64,000 nt of DNA from Qaidamihabitans albus (GTDB lineage Bacteria > Actinomycetota > Actinomycetes > Mycobacteriales > Pseudonocardiaceae), in assembly GCF_016464705.1 (NCBI RefSeq), contig NZ_JAEHOB010000008.1, positions 1-64,000 on the forward strand, written 5' to 3'. The translations under genes and the position numbers were made by a program. The notes beneath the pieces were generated by a model that saw only the letters and a list, made by a program, of their open reading frames with translations, did not search any database and was not told the origin of the DNA. Below are positions 49,641 through 57,653 of the stretch, piece after piece; the stretch's first letter is position 1; each line of letters opens with the position of its first letter.

Positions 49641-51662
49641 GTGCCCTATCCAGCGGATCGTGAACGGGATCGCCCGTGGGTGATGCGGACGTACGCGGGC
49701 CATTCGTCGGCCGCCGCGTCTAACGAGCTGTACCGGCGCAACCTCGCCAAGGGGCAGACCGGCCTCTCGGTGGCCTTCGACCTGCCGACGCAGACGGGCT
49801 ACGACGCCGACCACAAGCTCGCCAGGGGCGAGGTCGGCAAGGTCGGGGTGCCGATCGCGCACATCGGTGACATGCGCCGCCTCTTCGACGGGATCCCGCT
49901 GGCCGAGGCGAACACGTCGATGACCATCAACGCCCCGGCGATGTGGCTGCTCGCGCTGTACGTGACCGTGGCGGAGGAACAGGCCCTGGCCGAGGGCCGG
50001 GATGCCGGGGAGGTGCTGGCCAAGCTCACCGGTACTACCCAGAACGACGTCATCAAGGAGTACCTGTCCCGGGGGACCTACATCTTCCCGCCGGGGCCGA
50101 GCCTGCGGCTGACCACCGACGTGATCACCTGGACGGTGCACCACGTCCCGAAGTGGAACCCCATCAACATCTGCAGCTACCACCTGCAGGAGGCCGGAGC
50201 GACGCCGACGCAGGAGGTCGCCTACGCGCTGAGCACGGCGATCGCGGTGCTGGACGCGGTGCGCGACTCCGGCCAGGTCGAGCAGGCCGAGATGGCCAAA
50301 GTGGTCGGCCGGATCTCCTTCTTCGTCAACGCGGGCGTGCGTTTCGTCGAGGAGATGTGCAAGATGCGCGCGCTGGCCGCGCTCTGGGACGAGATCACCC
50401 GCGAGCGCTACGGCGTGATCGAGGAGAAGGCGCGCCGGTTGCGCTACGGCGTCCAGGTCAACTCGCTCGGGCTGACCGAGGCGCAGCCGGAGAACAACGT
50501 CCAGCGGATCGTGCTGGAGATGCTGGCCGTGTCGCTGTCGCGCAACGCGCGGGCACGCGCCATCCAGCTCCCGGCGTGGAACGAGGCACTGGGCCTGCCG
50601 CGGCCGTGGGACCAGCAGTGGGCGCTGCGCATGCAGCAGGTGCTCGCGTACGAGACGGACCTGCTGGAGTACGAGGATCTCTTCGACGGCTCGAAGGTCG
50701 TCGAGTCCAAGGTGGAGCAGATCTGTGCCGGGGCACGCGAGGAGATCGGGCGCGTGCAGGATCTGGGTGGCGCGGTGGCCGCCGTGGAGAGCGGCTACAT
50801 GAAGTCCCAGCTGGTCTCCTCACTCGCCGAGTACCGGCGCGGCGTCGAGAACGGCGACCGGATTCTGGTCGGCGTCAACAGGTTCGAGACCACCGAGCCG
50901 AGTCCCCTGCAAGCCGAGGGAGCCAAGGCGATCGAGACCGTCGACCCGCGCGTCGAGAAGGAGGCGGTCGCGGCGCTCGAAAGGTGGCGGGAGAGCCGGG
51001 ACGACGACGCCGTGGCGAGTGCGCTGGAGCACCTGCGGGCGACCGCGCGGACCACCGCGAACCTGTTCGAGGCCACGCTGGCCTGCGCCCGCGCCGGGGT
51101 GACCACCGGTGAATGGGCGGGCGCGCTGCGCGAGGTCTTCGGTGAGTACCGCGCGCCCACCGGCGTGTCCGCCGCGTCGGCCTCGGAAGACGGTGCCACC
51201 GAGATCACCCGCGTACGGGAGCGGGTGCGGGCGACCGGGCGGGAGCTCGGTGAGCGGCTGCGCATCCTCGTCGGCAAGCCGGGTCTCGACGGGCACTCCA
51301 ACGGTGCCGAGCAGGTCGCCGTCCGGGCCAGGGACACCGGCTTCGAGGTCGTCTACCAGGGCATCCGGCTCACGCCGGAGCAGATCGTCGCGGCGGCCGT
51401 CCAGGAGGGCGTGCACGTGGTGGGACTGTCGGTGCTGTCCGGTTCGCACCTCGAGGTCGTTCCCGAGGTGGTGGACGGCCTGCGCGCGGCGGGCGCGGGG
51501 GACATCCCGGTGATCGTCGGCGGGATCATCCCGCCCGAGGACGCGAAGCTGCTGACCGACCGCGGCATCACCCGGGTGTTCACGCCGAAGGACTACGAGC
51601 TGACCCAGATCATGGACGAGATCGTGACTGTCATCCGGGAGGCGCGCGGTCTGGCCGCTTGA
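49641..51662 (+). CDS. meaA: ethylmalonyl-CoA mutase (MeaA-type, B12-dependent)
   Basis: Adenosylcobalamin-dependent isomerase turning (2R)-ethylmalonyl-CoA into methylsuccinyl-CoA in the ethylmalonyl-CoA pathway of acetate assimilation. 673 residues in one chain: the catalytic barrel (GLSVAFDLPTQTGYDADHKL, GTTQNDVIKEYLSRGTYIFP, WNPINICSYHLQEAGATPTQ) and a C-terminal B12 domain with the cobalt-ligand motif DGHSNG and VVGLSVLSGSHLEVVPEV. GTG after GGGAGG, with a TACACT -10 box at 49608. The layout matches MeaA better than the two-subunit methylmalonyl-CoA mutase. The usual neighbour crotonyl-CoA carboxylase/reductase is not in this window. Confidence 0.9.
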   Translation: MPYPADRERDRPWVMRTYAGHSSAAASNELYRRNLAKGQTGLSVAFDLPTQTGYDADHKLARGEVGKVGVPIAHIGDMRRLFDGIPLAEANTSMTINAPAMWLLALYVTVAEEQALAEGRDAGEVLAKLTGTTQNDVIKEYLSRGTYIFPPGPSLRLTTDVITWTVHHVPKWNPINICSYHLQEAGATPTQEVAYALSTAIAVLDAVRDSGQVEQAEMAKVVGRISFFVNAGVRFVEEMCKMRALAALWDEITRERYGVIEEKARRLRYGVQVNSLGLTEAQPENNVQRIVLEMLAVSLSRNARARAIQLPAWNEALGLPRPWDQQWALRMQQVLAYETDLLEYEDLFDGSKVVESKVEQICAGAREEIGRVQDLGGAVAAVESGYMKSQLVSSLAEYRRGVENGDRILVGVNRFETTEPSPLQAEGAKAIETVDPRVEKEAVAALERWRESRDDDAVASALEHLRATARTTANLFEATLACARAGVTTGEWAGALREVFGEYRAPTGVSAASASEDGATEITRVRERVRATGRELGERLRILVGKPGLDGHSNGAEQVAVRARDTGFEVVYQGIRLTPEQIVAAAVQEGVHVVGLSVLSGSHLEVVPEVVDGLRAAGAGDIPVIVGGIIPPEDAKLLTDRGITRVFTPKDYELTQIMDEIVTVIREARGLAA

Positions 51663-51767
51663 TCTCGTTCTCGCAACGACGCGGGCCGGTCCGGCGGCCG
51701 TTCCTCGCCGCGCGGGGTTATCCTGCCCCCGTCGCCGCGTATTACTTTTCGACACTGGAGCGCTGCC

Positions 51768-52595
51768 TTGGATTCTCACCAGCCGCACACCGAACCGCAG
51801 GCGGCCACTGCCACCGCCGACCGCGAGATGATCCGTTTCGACGGGGTCGTCAAGCAGTTCGGCGACAACGTCGTGCTGCGGGAGCTCGACTTCACGGTGG
51901 CCCCCGGGGAGTTCGTGGCGCTGATCGGTCCCAGCGGTTCGGGCAAGACGACGATCCTGCGGCTGCTCATGACGCTGGAGAAGGTCAACGGGGGCACCAT
52001 CCAGGTGGGCGGCGAGTACCTCAGCCACATGGAGCGCGGCGGCAAGCTCGTACCGGCGGACGAGCGCCACCTGCGCCGGGTCCGCAGGCGCATCGGCATG
52101 GTGTTCCAGCAGTTCAACCTGTTCCCGAACATGAAGGTGCTACAGAACATCACCGAGGCGCCCATTCGCACGCTCGGCAAGTCCAGGGCGGAGGCCGAGG
52201 AGCGCGGCCGGGAGCTGCTCGACATGGTCGGGCTCACCGACAAGGTCGACGCCCACCCCTCGCAGCTCTCGGGCGGCCAGCAGCAGCGGGTGGCGATCGC
52301 GCGGGCGCTGGCGATGGAGCCGGACGTGCTGCTGCTGGACGAGGTCACCTCGGCACTGGACCCCGAGCTGGTGGCCGGCGTGCTGAGCGTGCTCAAGCAG
52401 ATCGCGCTGACCACCGAGATCACCTTCCTGTGCGTCACCCATGAGATGCAGTTCGCCAGGGACGTGTCCGATCGCGTGATGATGTTCGACCACGGCCAGG
52501 TGGTCGAGGAGGGCCATCCGGACAAGATCTTCACGGACCCGGACCACGAGCGCACCAAGGAGTTCCTGCACGCGGTGATCGACCGCGAGGTCTGA
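51768..52595 (+). CDS. ehuA: ectoine/hydroxyectoine-type ABC transporter ATP-binding protein
   Basis: 275-residue cytosolic ATPase of the polar amino-acid importer family. Walker A GPSGSGKTTILRLL, Q-loop MVFQQFNLFPNM, signature LSGGQQQRVAIARAL, Walker B VLLLDEVTSALDP and H-loop CVTHEMQFARD are intact. TTG 51768 has GGAG 7 nt upstream and a TATCCT -10 box at 51719; ATG 51828 is an alternative. EhuA is inferred from its nearness to an EhuB-like binding protein and EhuC/EhuD-like permeases, which lie 1.6-4 kb away. The specific osmolyte ligand is not proved. Confidence 0.85.
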   Translation: MDSHQPHTEPQAATATADREMIRFDGVVKQFGDNVVLRELDFTVAPGEFVALIGPSGSGKTTILRLLMTLEKVNGGTIQVGGEYLSHMERGGKLVPADERHLRRVRRRIGMVFQQFNLFPNMKVLQNITEAPIRTLGKSRAEAEERGRELLDMVGLTDKVDAHPSQLSGGQQQRVAIARALAMEPDVLLLDEVTSALDPELVAGVLSVLKQIALTTEITFLCVTHEMQFARDVSDRVMMFDHGQVVEEGHPDKIFTDPDHERTKEFLHAVIDREV

Positions 52596-52644
52596 GAGCC
52601 TGTCCTTGATCCCGTGCAGGCGCGGCGTTGTGCCTGGTCACCGC

Positions 52645-52688
52645 TCGTGAGTGCGCACCCGAGTTAGAACGCGGCTCCTCACTCACGA
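52645..52688. repeat. palindromic gene-end repeat, copy 6 (diverged)
   Basis: 44-bp imperfect palindrome with GAGTTAGAAC core and TCGTGAGTG/CACTCACGA ends, between ehuA and the enoyl-CoA hydratase gene, both plus strand. Several arm mismatches. Confidence 0.7.
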
Positions 52689-52744
52689 CCGTTGACCTGC
52701 CGCTGAGCTTCCCGCGGCCGTGTCGGCTCGGTTACGGTCGTGTC

Positions 52745-53518
52745 ATGGCCGAGTACGAGCATCTCCTCAGCAAGCGGGACGGTGACACCGTCACGATCAC
52801 GATGAACCGGGGGAGCAGGCGCAACTCGCTGTCCGAGGAGCATCTGCGGGAGCTGCTGGCGGCCTTCACGGAGGCCGGGAAGACCGATGCCACCGGCATC
52901 GTGCTCGCCGGTGCGGGGCCGGTGTTCTCCGCAGGCCACGACTTCGGCGATGTCGCCGCGCGTGATCTGCCGGGCGTGCGCGAGTTGTTGCGGCTGTGCA
53001 CCGAGCTGATGCGCACCATCCAGTCGGTCCCGCAGGTCATCGTCGCCCGCGTGCACGGCCTGGCGACCGCGGCGGGTTGCCAGCTGGTCGCCTCGTGTGA
53101 CCTCGCGGTCGCGGCCGAGTCGGCGGGGTTCGCGCTACCCGGCGGCAAGGGCGGCTGGTTCTGCCACACCCCTGCCGTGCCGGTGGCCCGCTCGGTGGGC
53201 CGCAAACGGCTGATGGAGATGGCGCTGACCGGCGACACCATCGACGCGGCGACGGCACTGGACTGGGGCCTGGTCAACCGGGTGGTGCCCGACGCGGAGC
53301 TGGACGACGCGGTCGCGGAGCTGCTCGGCAGGGCGACCCGCGGCAGCCGGGCGGCCAAGGCGCTCGGCAAGCAGACCCTGTACGCACAGCTCGACCGTAC
53401 CGAGCAGGACGCCTACGCGATCGCGATCGAGGTGATGGCGTCGGCCTCCCAGCTCCCGGGCGCGCGCGAGGGGATGGCGGCATTCCTGGAGAAACGCAAG
53501 CCGGAATGGCCCGACTAG
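52745..53518 (+). CDS. enoyl-CoA hydratase/isomerase family protein
   Basis: 257-residue crotonase-fold enzyme. The oxyanion-hole segments are AGPVFSAGHDFGDVAA and VHGLATAAGCQLVASCDLAV, the usual 2 peptide-NH positions. The helix region usually holding the catalytic Glu reads FALPGGKGGWFCHTPAVPVA, so an acidic residue is not obvious there and the reaction may differ from enoyl-CoA hydration (ECHDC3-like group). ATG 52745 is preferred over the longer frame from 52628, which passes through the palindrome. Its TAG stop shares two bases with the stop of the convergent Nudix gene. Confidence 0.87.
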   Translation: MAEYEHLLSKRDGDTVTITMNRGSRRNSLSEEHLRELLAAFTEAGKTDATGIVLAGAGPVFSAGHDFGDVAARDLPGVRELLRLCTELMRTIQSVPQVIVARVHGLATAAGCQLVASCDLAVAAESAGFALPGGKGGWFCHTPAVPVARSVGRKRLMEMALTGDTIDAATALDWGLVNRVVPDAELDDAVAELLGRATRGSRAAKALGKQTLYAQLDRTEQDAYAIAIEVMASASQLPGAREGMAAFLEKRKPEWPD

Positions 53519-54072
53519 TCCTTTTCCCACAGCAGTAACTGCGCGTACGCGGCGATCGACTGAGCGTCGGTCACCTCGCCCGAGGCGATCATCTTCTCGA
53601 ACCGGGAACGGTCGAACCAGCCGGTCCGCATGTCCTGTTCCTCCTGCTCGCGATCCGGCTCGCCGCCGGTGAGGTCTGTCGCCAGGAACACCCGGCCGCG
53701 CTGGCTGGACAGGCCCGGCGCGACGTCGAGGAGCCCGATCTCCACCAGCCTGCCTGCGGAGAGCCCGGTCTCCTCGCGCAGCTCCCGCGCCGCCAGCTCC
53801 AGCGGGGCGGTCTCGGCCCGGCCGGGGGCGGTGCCCTGCGGAAACTCCCAGCGGCGCAGGCCAAGCGGATAGCGGTACTGCTCGACGAGATGCAGGCGAT
53901 TTCCCTCGAGAGGAATGACGAGCGCGTAGTCCGGCTTGTCCACGACGCCGTAGATGCCGTCCGAGCCGTCCGCGCGGCGGATCGCGTCCTCGCGCACGGT
54001 CATCCAGGCATTCGCGTACACCTCGTGCGAGTTCACCGTTTCCATGTCGCCGATTCTGCCCGCGTCGCTCAT
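53515..54072 (-). CDS. Nudix hydrolase
   Basis: 185-residue pyrophosphohydrolase of the ADP-ribose/ADP-sugar type. The Nudix box is clear as ELAARELREETGLSAG following GRAETAPL, and the strand WEFPQGTAPG precedes it; ALVIPLEGNRLHLVEQYRYP is typical of the NudF/ADPR group. ATG 54072 is used; ATG 54045 (METVNSHEVY) is equally possible. The far longer open frame upstream is antisense to ehuB and rejected. It is divergent from ehuB. Confidence 0.9.
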   Translation of the reverse strand: MSDAGRIGDMETVNSHEVYANAWMTVREDAIRRADGSDGIYGVVDKPDYALVIPLEGNRLHLVEQYRYPLGLRRWEFPQGTAPGRAETAPLELAARELREETGLSAGRLVEIGLLDVAPGLSSQRGRVFLATDLTGGEPDREQEEQDMRTGWFDRSRFEKMIASGEVTDAQSIAAYAQLLLWEKD

Positions 54073-54183
54073 GGAGACACATCCGGCGTACTCGCTATCG
54101 TCATTCGGTAACGATCGGCCGCATTGCTGCGTCCGATTGGGTAGGGTCACACGATCTAGGAGTCCGTCTGAACGGAGTGTTCT

Positions 54184-55095
54184 GTGTCCGAACTGAAGAT
54201 GAACCGCCTTTCCCGCCGAGCCATGCTGCGCTACTCGGCAGTGGGGCTTGCCGCTGTCGGGGGTGGCTCGCTTCTGGGGGCGTGCCAGACGACCGACCCG
54301 AACACGGGCGCGCCGGAAGGTGAGGGCGGTGGCGGCCTGCAGCAGCGTGCCGATTCGGGCCAGCCGATCCGCCTCGCGATCGCCAACGAGCCGCCGTACA
54401 CCAAGCTGGAGGCCGACGGCACCCTCACCGGAGCCGCGCCCGACATCGCCAAGGCCGTGCTCAAGCGGATGGGCATCGAGAACGTCGAGCCCAAGCAGAC
54501 CGGCTACGACTCGATGATCCCCGGCCTGCAGGCGAACCGCTGGGACATCGTCACCGCGGGCCTGTTCATGAACAAGGACCGCTGCGCGCAGGTGCAGTAC
54601 ACGACCCCGGACCTCGTGTCCACGGAGTCGTTCGCGGTGGCGCCGGGCAACCCGGAGGGCCTGCGCACGGTGGACGACCTGATGAACAAGGACGTGCAGG
54701 TGGCCGTGCTGGCCGGTGGTTACGAGCGCCGGACGGCTCTCGCGCTCGGCGTGGACGAGGGCAAGCTGCCCACGTACCAGCAGGCGCCGGACGCGCTGCA
54801 GGCCATGCAGGACGGCCGGGTGGACGCGATCCTGCTGCCGACGCTGACCCTGGAGTCGCTCAAGGAGCAGCAGAACGCGAACTTCGAGGTGACCCCACCG
54901 CTCGAGCAGTTCCCGACCACAGGTTCCGGTCACGCGTTCCGCAAGGGCGACCAGACCTTCTTCGAGAAGTACAACCAGGAGATGAAGGCCTTCAAGGAGA
55001 CCCAGGAGTTCGAGGAGATCATGAACCAGTGGGGCTTCGACGCCGAGGCTTCCCGCAAGGCCACCACCGAGGAACTCTGCGCCACCGAGAGCTGA
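54184..55095 (+). CDS. ehuB: ectoine/hydroxyectoine-type ABC transporter substrate-binding lipoprotein
   Basis: 303-residue family 3 extracellular solute-binding protein. The N-terminus has a twin-arginine-like LSRRAMLRYS (Arg11-Arg12) and lipobox LGAC with Cys34, so it is probably Tat-exported and lipidated. The body shows IRLAIANEPPYTKLEADGTL, GAAPDIAKAVLKRMGIENVE and ANRWDIVTAGLFMNKDRCAQ, close to the EhuB plan. GTG start. It is a single-gene unit between the divergent Nudix gene and convergent permeases, and the ATPase gene lies 1.6 kb upstream. Ligand assignment to ectoine is by family likeness only. Confidence 0.85.
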   Translation: MSELKMNRLSRRAMLRYSAVGLAAVGGGSLLGACQTTDPNTGAPEGEGGGGLQQRADSGQPIRLAIANEPPYTKLEADGTLTGAAPDIAKAVLKRMGIENVEPKQTGYDSMIPGLQANRWDIVTAGLFMNKDRCAQVQYTTPDLVSTESFAVAPGNPEGLRTVDDLMNKDVQVAVLAGGYERRTALALGVDEGKLPTYQQAPDALQAMQDGRVDAILLPTLTLESLKEQQNANFEVTPPLEQFPTTGSGHAFRKGDQTFFEKYNQEMKAFKETQEFEEIMNQWGFDAEASRKATTEELCATES

Positions 55096-55120
55096 GGCGC
55101 CGCCGTCAGCGCGCCCCCAT

Positions 55121-55168
55121 GGTCGTGAGTGCCCAGTCGAGTTAGAACTCGGCTGGGCACTCACGACC
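55121..55168. repeat. palindromic gene-end repeat, copy 7
   Basis: 48-bp palindrome, 23-bp arms with one mismatch around AG (GAGTTAGAACTC core; inner arm GCCCAG instead of GCGCAC). It separates the convergent ehuB and ehuD genes; likely bidirectional terminator. Confidence 0.85.
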
Positions 55169-55173
55169 TTTTG

Positions 55174-55830
55174 TCAGTAGGCCGCGAGCCGGTACTCCAT
55201 CCTGCGCAGCAGGAGTGCGGTCGGGTAGCTCGCCGCCAGGAAGATCAGCCCGGCCATCGTGAACGGTTCGAGGTACCGGAAGGTCTCCCCGCCGATCGAC
55301 TGCGCGGTGCGCAGCAACTCGGGAACCGTGATGAACGCCAGGAACGGCGTCTCCTTGAACATCGCGATCGCGTAGTTGCCCAGCGCCGGGAGCACGTTCC
55401 GGATCGCCTGCGGCAGCACCACCCGCTGCCACGTGATCCGCGGCGGCAGGTGCAACGCGACACTGGCCTCCCACTGTCCCTTCGGGACGGCGTCGATGCC
55501 CGAGCGGTAGACGTCCGCCATGTAGCACGCGTAGTGCACGCCGAGTCCCAGGACGCCGACGAACATCGGGGACAGGGTGACTCCCATGCCGGGCAACGCG
55601 TAGAAGAGGAAGAACAGCTGGATCAGCAGCGGGGTGCTGCGGACGAACTCGATGAACGCCGTCGTGAGCTGTGCCAGCAGCGGGATGCGCAGCTGGCGGA
55701 TGACCGCGAAGATCAGCCCCAGCGCGGCTCCGACTATGGTGCCAAGCACGGTGGCCACCAGCGTGTACTGGACGAAGTGCTCCAGCAGCTCGGGCAGGAT
55801 CTCGAAGGCGAATTCCCAGCTCCAGTTCAC
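55174..55830 (-). CDS. ehuD: ABC transporter permease, polar amino-acid/ectoine type
   Basis: 218-residue permease with about five helices and the HisM-type pore plan: FVQYTLVATVLGTIVGAALG, IEFVRSTPLLIQLFFLFYAL and the EAA-like AVPKGQWEASVALHLPPRIT. GTG 55830 overlaps the stop of the preceding permease (GTGA) and has GGAGG just upstream, so the two permeases are co-translated. With the 55827 permease it should form the pore for the binding protein encoded at 54184. Confidence 0.88.
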   Translation of the reverse strand: MNWSWEFAFEILPELLEHFVQYTLVATVLGTIVGAALGLIFAVIRQLRIPLLAQLTTAFIEFVRSTPLLIQLFFLFYALPGMGVTLSPMFVGVLGLGVHYACYMADVYRSGIDAVPKGQWEASVALHLPPRITWQRVVLPQAIRNVLPALGNYAIAMFKETPFLAFITVPELLRTAQSIGGETFRYLEPFTMAGLIFLAASYPTALLLRRMEYRLAAY

Positions 55831-56546
55831 GGGGCCACCTCCTGCGGAACAGGCTTGCGGGTGCGGAACAGACTGCGGATGCCCTCGTGTTGGCCGAGCC
55901 GCGATTTCACGGCGACCTCGGCAAGGTTGGCCAGCAACGTGACCGCGTAGGCGATGACGAAGTAGATCACCATCAGCAGCAGGTACATCGCGGTCGAGTT
56001 GCCGCCGGCGAAGCGGAACGACTCACCCATGAACATGATGTCGGAGATCGAGATCGCGAACAGCAGCGGTGTGCTCTTGAACAGCTGGATGAACAGGTTG
56101 TTCATCGCGGGAATCATCAGCGGGATCGCCTGCGGCCAGATGACCCGGGTCATCCGTTGCCGCGACGAGAGGTTCAGCGCGGTCGCCGCTTCCCACTGTG
56201 GCTTCGGAACGGCGTTGATGGCGCCACGCACCACCTCGGCCCCGTAGGCGCCATAGTTCAGGCCGAAGGCGACCACGCCGGCGACGATGGGCTCCAGCCG
56301 GAAGCCGGCCATGGGCAGGGCGAAGTAGAGCCAGAACAGCTGAATCGGCAGCGAGGTGCCCCGAAAGAACTCGATGACGACCCGGGCGACACCACGCACG
56401 GGCAGCCGGTGGGAACGGGCCATCAGCCCCAGCACCACCGCCAGCACGAGCATGAGCAGCGTGCCGAACAGGGTGACGAGCATCGTGTTGCCGAGGCCCC
56501 GCATGAGGTTCGGCACCCAGTCGAGCAGGCCAGGGGGTCCATCCAT
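55827..56546 (-). CDS. ehuC: ABC transporter permease, polar amino-acid/ectoine type
   Basis: 239-residue permease partner: GLGNTMLVTLFGTLLMLVLA, VVIEFFRGTSLPIQLFWLYF and EAA loop AINAVPKPQWEAATALNLSS. ATG 56546 (MDGPPGLLDWV) has a GGAGAGGG ribosome site and normal family length; 47 further codons upstream are open but unlike the family. First gene of the permease pair, divergent from nucS with a 248-bp gap. Confidence 0.88.
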   Translation of the reverse strand: MDGPPGLLDWVPNLMRGLGNTMLVTLFGTLLMLVLAVVLGLMARSHRLPVRGVARVVIEFFRGTSLPIQLFWLYFALPMAGFRLEPIVAGVVAFGLNYGAYGAEVVRGAINAVPKPQWEAATALNLSSRQRMTRVIWPQAIPLMIPAMNNLFIQLFKSTPLLFAISISDIMFMGESFRFAGGNSTAMYLLLMVIYFVIAYAVTLLANLAEVAVKSRLGQHEGIRSLFRTRKPVPQEVAP

Positions 56547-56781
56547 CTCGCTCACCCTCTCCACGCTGTTTGTGATCGGCGCGGTCCGTGGCGTTGACTG
56601 AGCACGCTCGGCCACCTCTCGTCGGGCTGTCGGCCGGTCACCTCCCGTCGCGACCGGCAGTGATCGGCTTCGGATCCGGGTAGACACTAACGGGCTAGCA
56701 TCGTGCGTGCTTCGCGGATCGCCCGGATGAAAAGCAGATGTTACGTCCGTGGCCCTGCGGGCACGCCCGGACCGCGTGCCC

Positions 56782-56787
56782 TAATCT
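56782..56787 (+). promoter_or_regulatory. putative leaderless -10 box of nucS (TAATCT)
   Basis: TAATCT ends 7 nt before the GTG at 56795. No ribosome site is present, fitting a leaderless message. Confidence 0.5.
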
Positions 56788-56794
56788 CTCGCCC

Positions 56795-57454
56795 GTGCGA
56801 CTTGTGATCGCGCGCTGCCAGGTCGACTACGCCGGCCGGCTCACCGCGCACCTCCCGATGGCCACCCGGCTCCTGCTCGTCAAGGCGGACGGGTCGGTGT
56901 CCGTGCACTCGGACGACCGGGCCTACAAGCCGTTGAACTGGATGAGCCCGCCGTGCTGGCTGATCGAGGACGGCAACCTGTGGATCGTGGAGAACAAGGC
57001 GGGCGAGAAGCTGGTCATCACGATCGAGGACCTTATCGACGAGGTGTCGCACGACCTGGGCGCCGAGCCGGGGCTGGTCAAGGACGGCGTCGAGGCGCAC
57101 CTGCAGGAGCTGCTCGCCGAGCACATCGGCACGCTCGGCGAGGGCTACTCGCTGGTCCGCCGCGAGTTCCCGACTGCCATCGGCCCGGTCGACATCATGG
57201 CCAGGGACGCCGATGGCGCCTCGGTGGCCGTGGAGATCAAACGCCGGGGCGAGATCGACGGCGTCGAGCAGCTCACCCGCTACCTCGAGCTGCTCAACCG
57301 CGACCCGCTGCTCGCGCCCGTGCGAGGCGTCTTCGCGGCACAGCAGATCAAGCCGCAGGCCCGCACGCTCGCCGAGGACCGTGGCATCCGCTGCGTGACG
57401 CTGGACTACGACGCGCTGCGCGGCATCGAGCCGGACGAGTTCCGCCTGTTCTGA
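56795..57454 (+). CDS. nucS: mismatch-specific endonuclease NucS (EndoMS)
   Basis: 219-residue nuclease making double-strand cuts at mismatches; it carries the mismatch repair of actinobacteria, which lack MutS/MutL. The N-terminal DNA-binding domain includes [20 protein letters not shown] and [20 protein letters not shown]; the RecB-like catalytic core is [20 protein letters not shown] with Asp and Glu-x-Lys. The C-terminus ends DEFRLF, a plausible sliding-clamp-binding tail. GTG 56795 has the leaderless -10 box; the open frame to 56738 is ignored. Palindrome copy 8 follows 11 nt after the stop. Confidence 0.96.
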   Translation: MRLVIARCQVDYAGRLTAHLPMATRLLLVKADGSVSVHSDDRAYKPLNWMSPPCWLIEDGNLWIVENKAGEKLVITIEDLIDEVSHDLGAEPGLVKDGVEAHLQELLAEHIGTLGEGYSLVRREFPTAIGPVDIMARDADGASVAVEIKRRGEIDGVEQLTRYLELLNRDPLLAPVRGVFAAQQIKPQARTLAEDRGIRCVTLDYDALRGIEPDEFRLF

Positions 57455-57465
57455 ACGCCGCACGA

Positions 57466-57513
57466 CCTCGTGAGTGGCTACGCGAGTTAGAACTCGTGTA
57501 GCCACTCACGAGG
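57466..57513. repeat. palindromic gene-end repeat, copy 8
   Basis: 48-bp palindrome with 23-bp arms and one mismatch around AG (inner arm GGCTACG). It follows nucS and precedes the symporter gene, both plus strand. Confidence 0.85.
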
Positions 57514-57653
57514 CGGGCGTGCCCTCGGAGAGTCGCCAACATGCATCGGTGTCCGGTGCGGGATTCACGTGCGCGAAAACGTGGGGTAATGTGCGCCCGC
57601 AGGTTGATCCTGGTGCTTGTTGTTGACTGGTGTTGATTCCGGAGGTGGATCGG

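Noticed and set aside
53515-55164. 549-codon minus-strand frame as a single protein
   Set aside because: Only the last 185 codons form the Nudix protein; the rest is antisense to ehuB and passes through palindrome 7.
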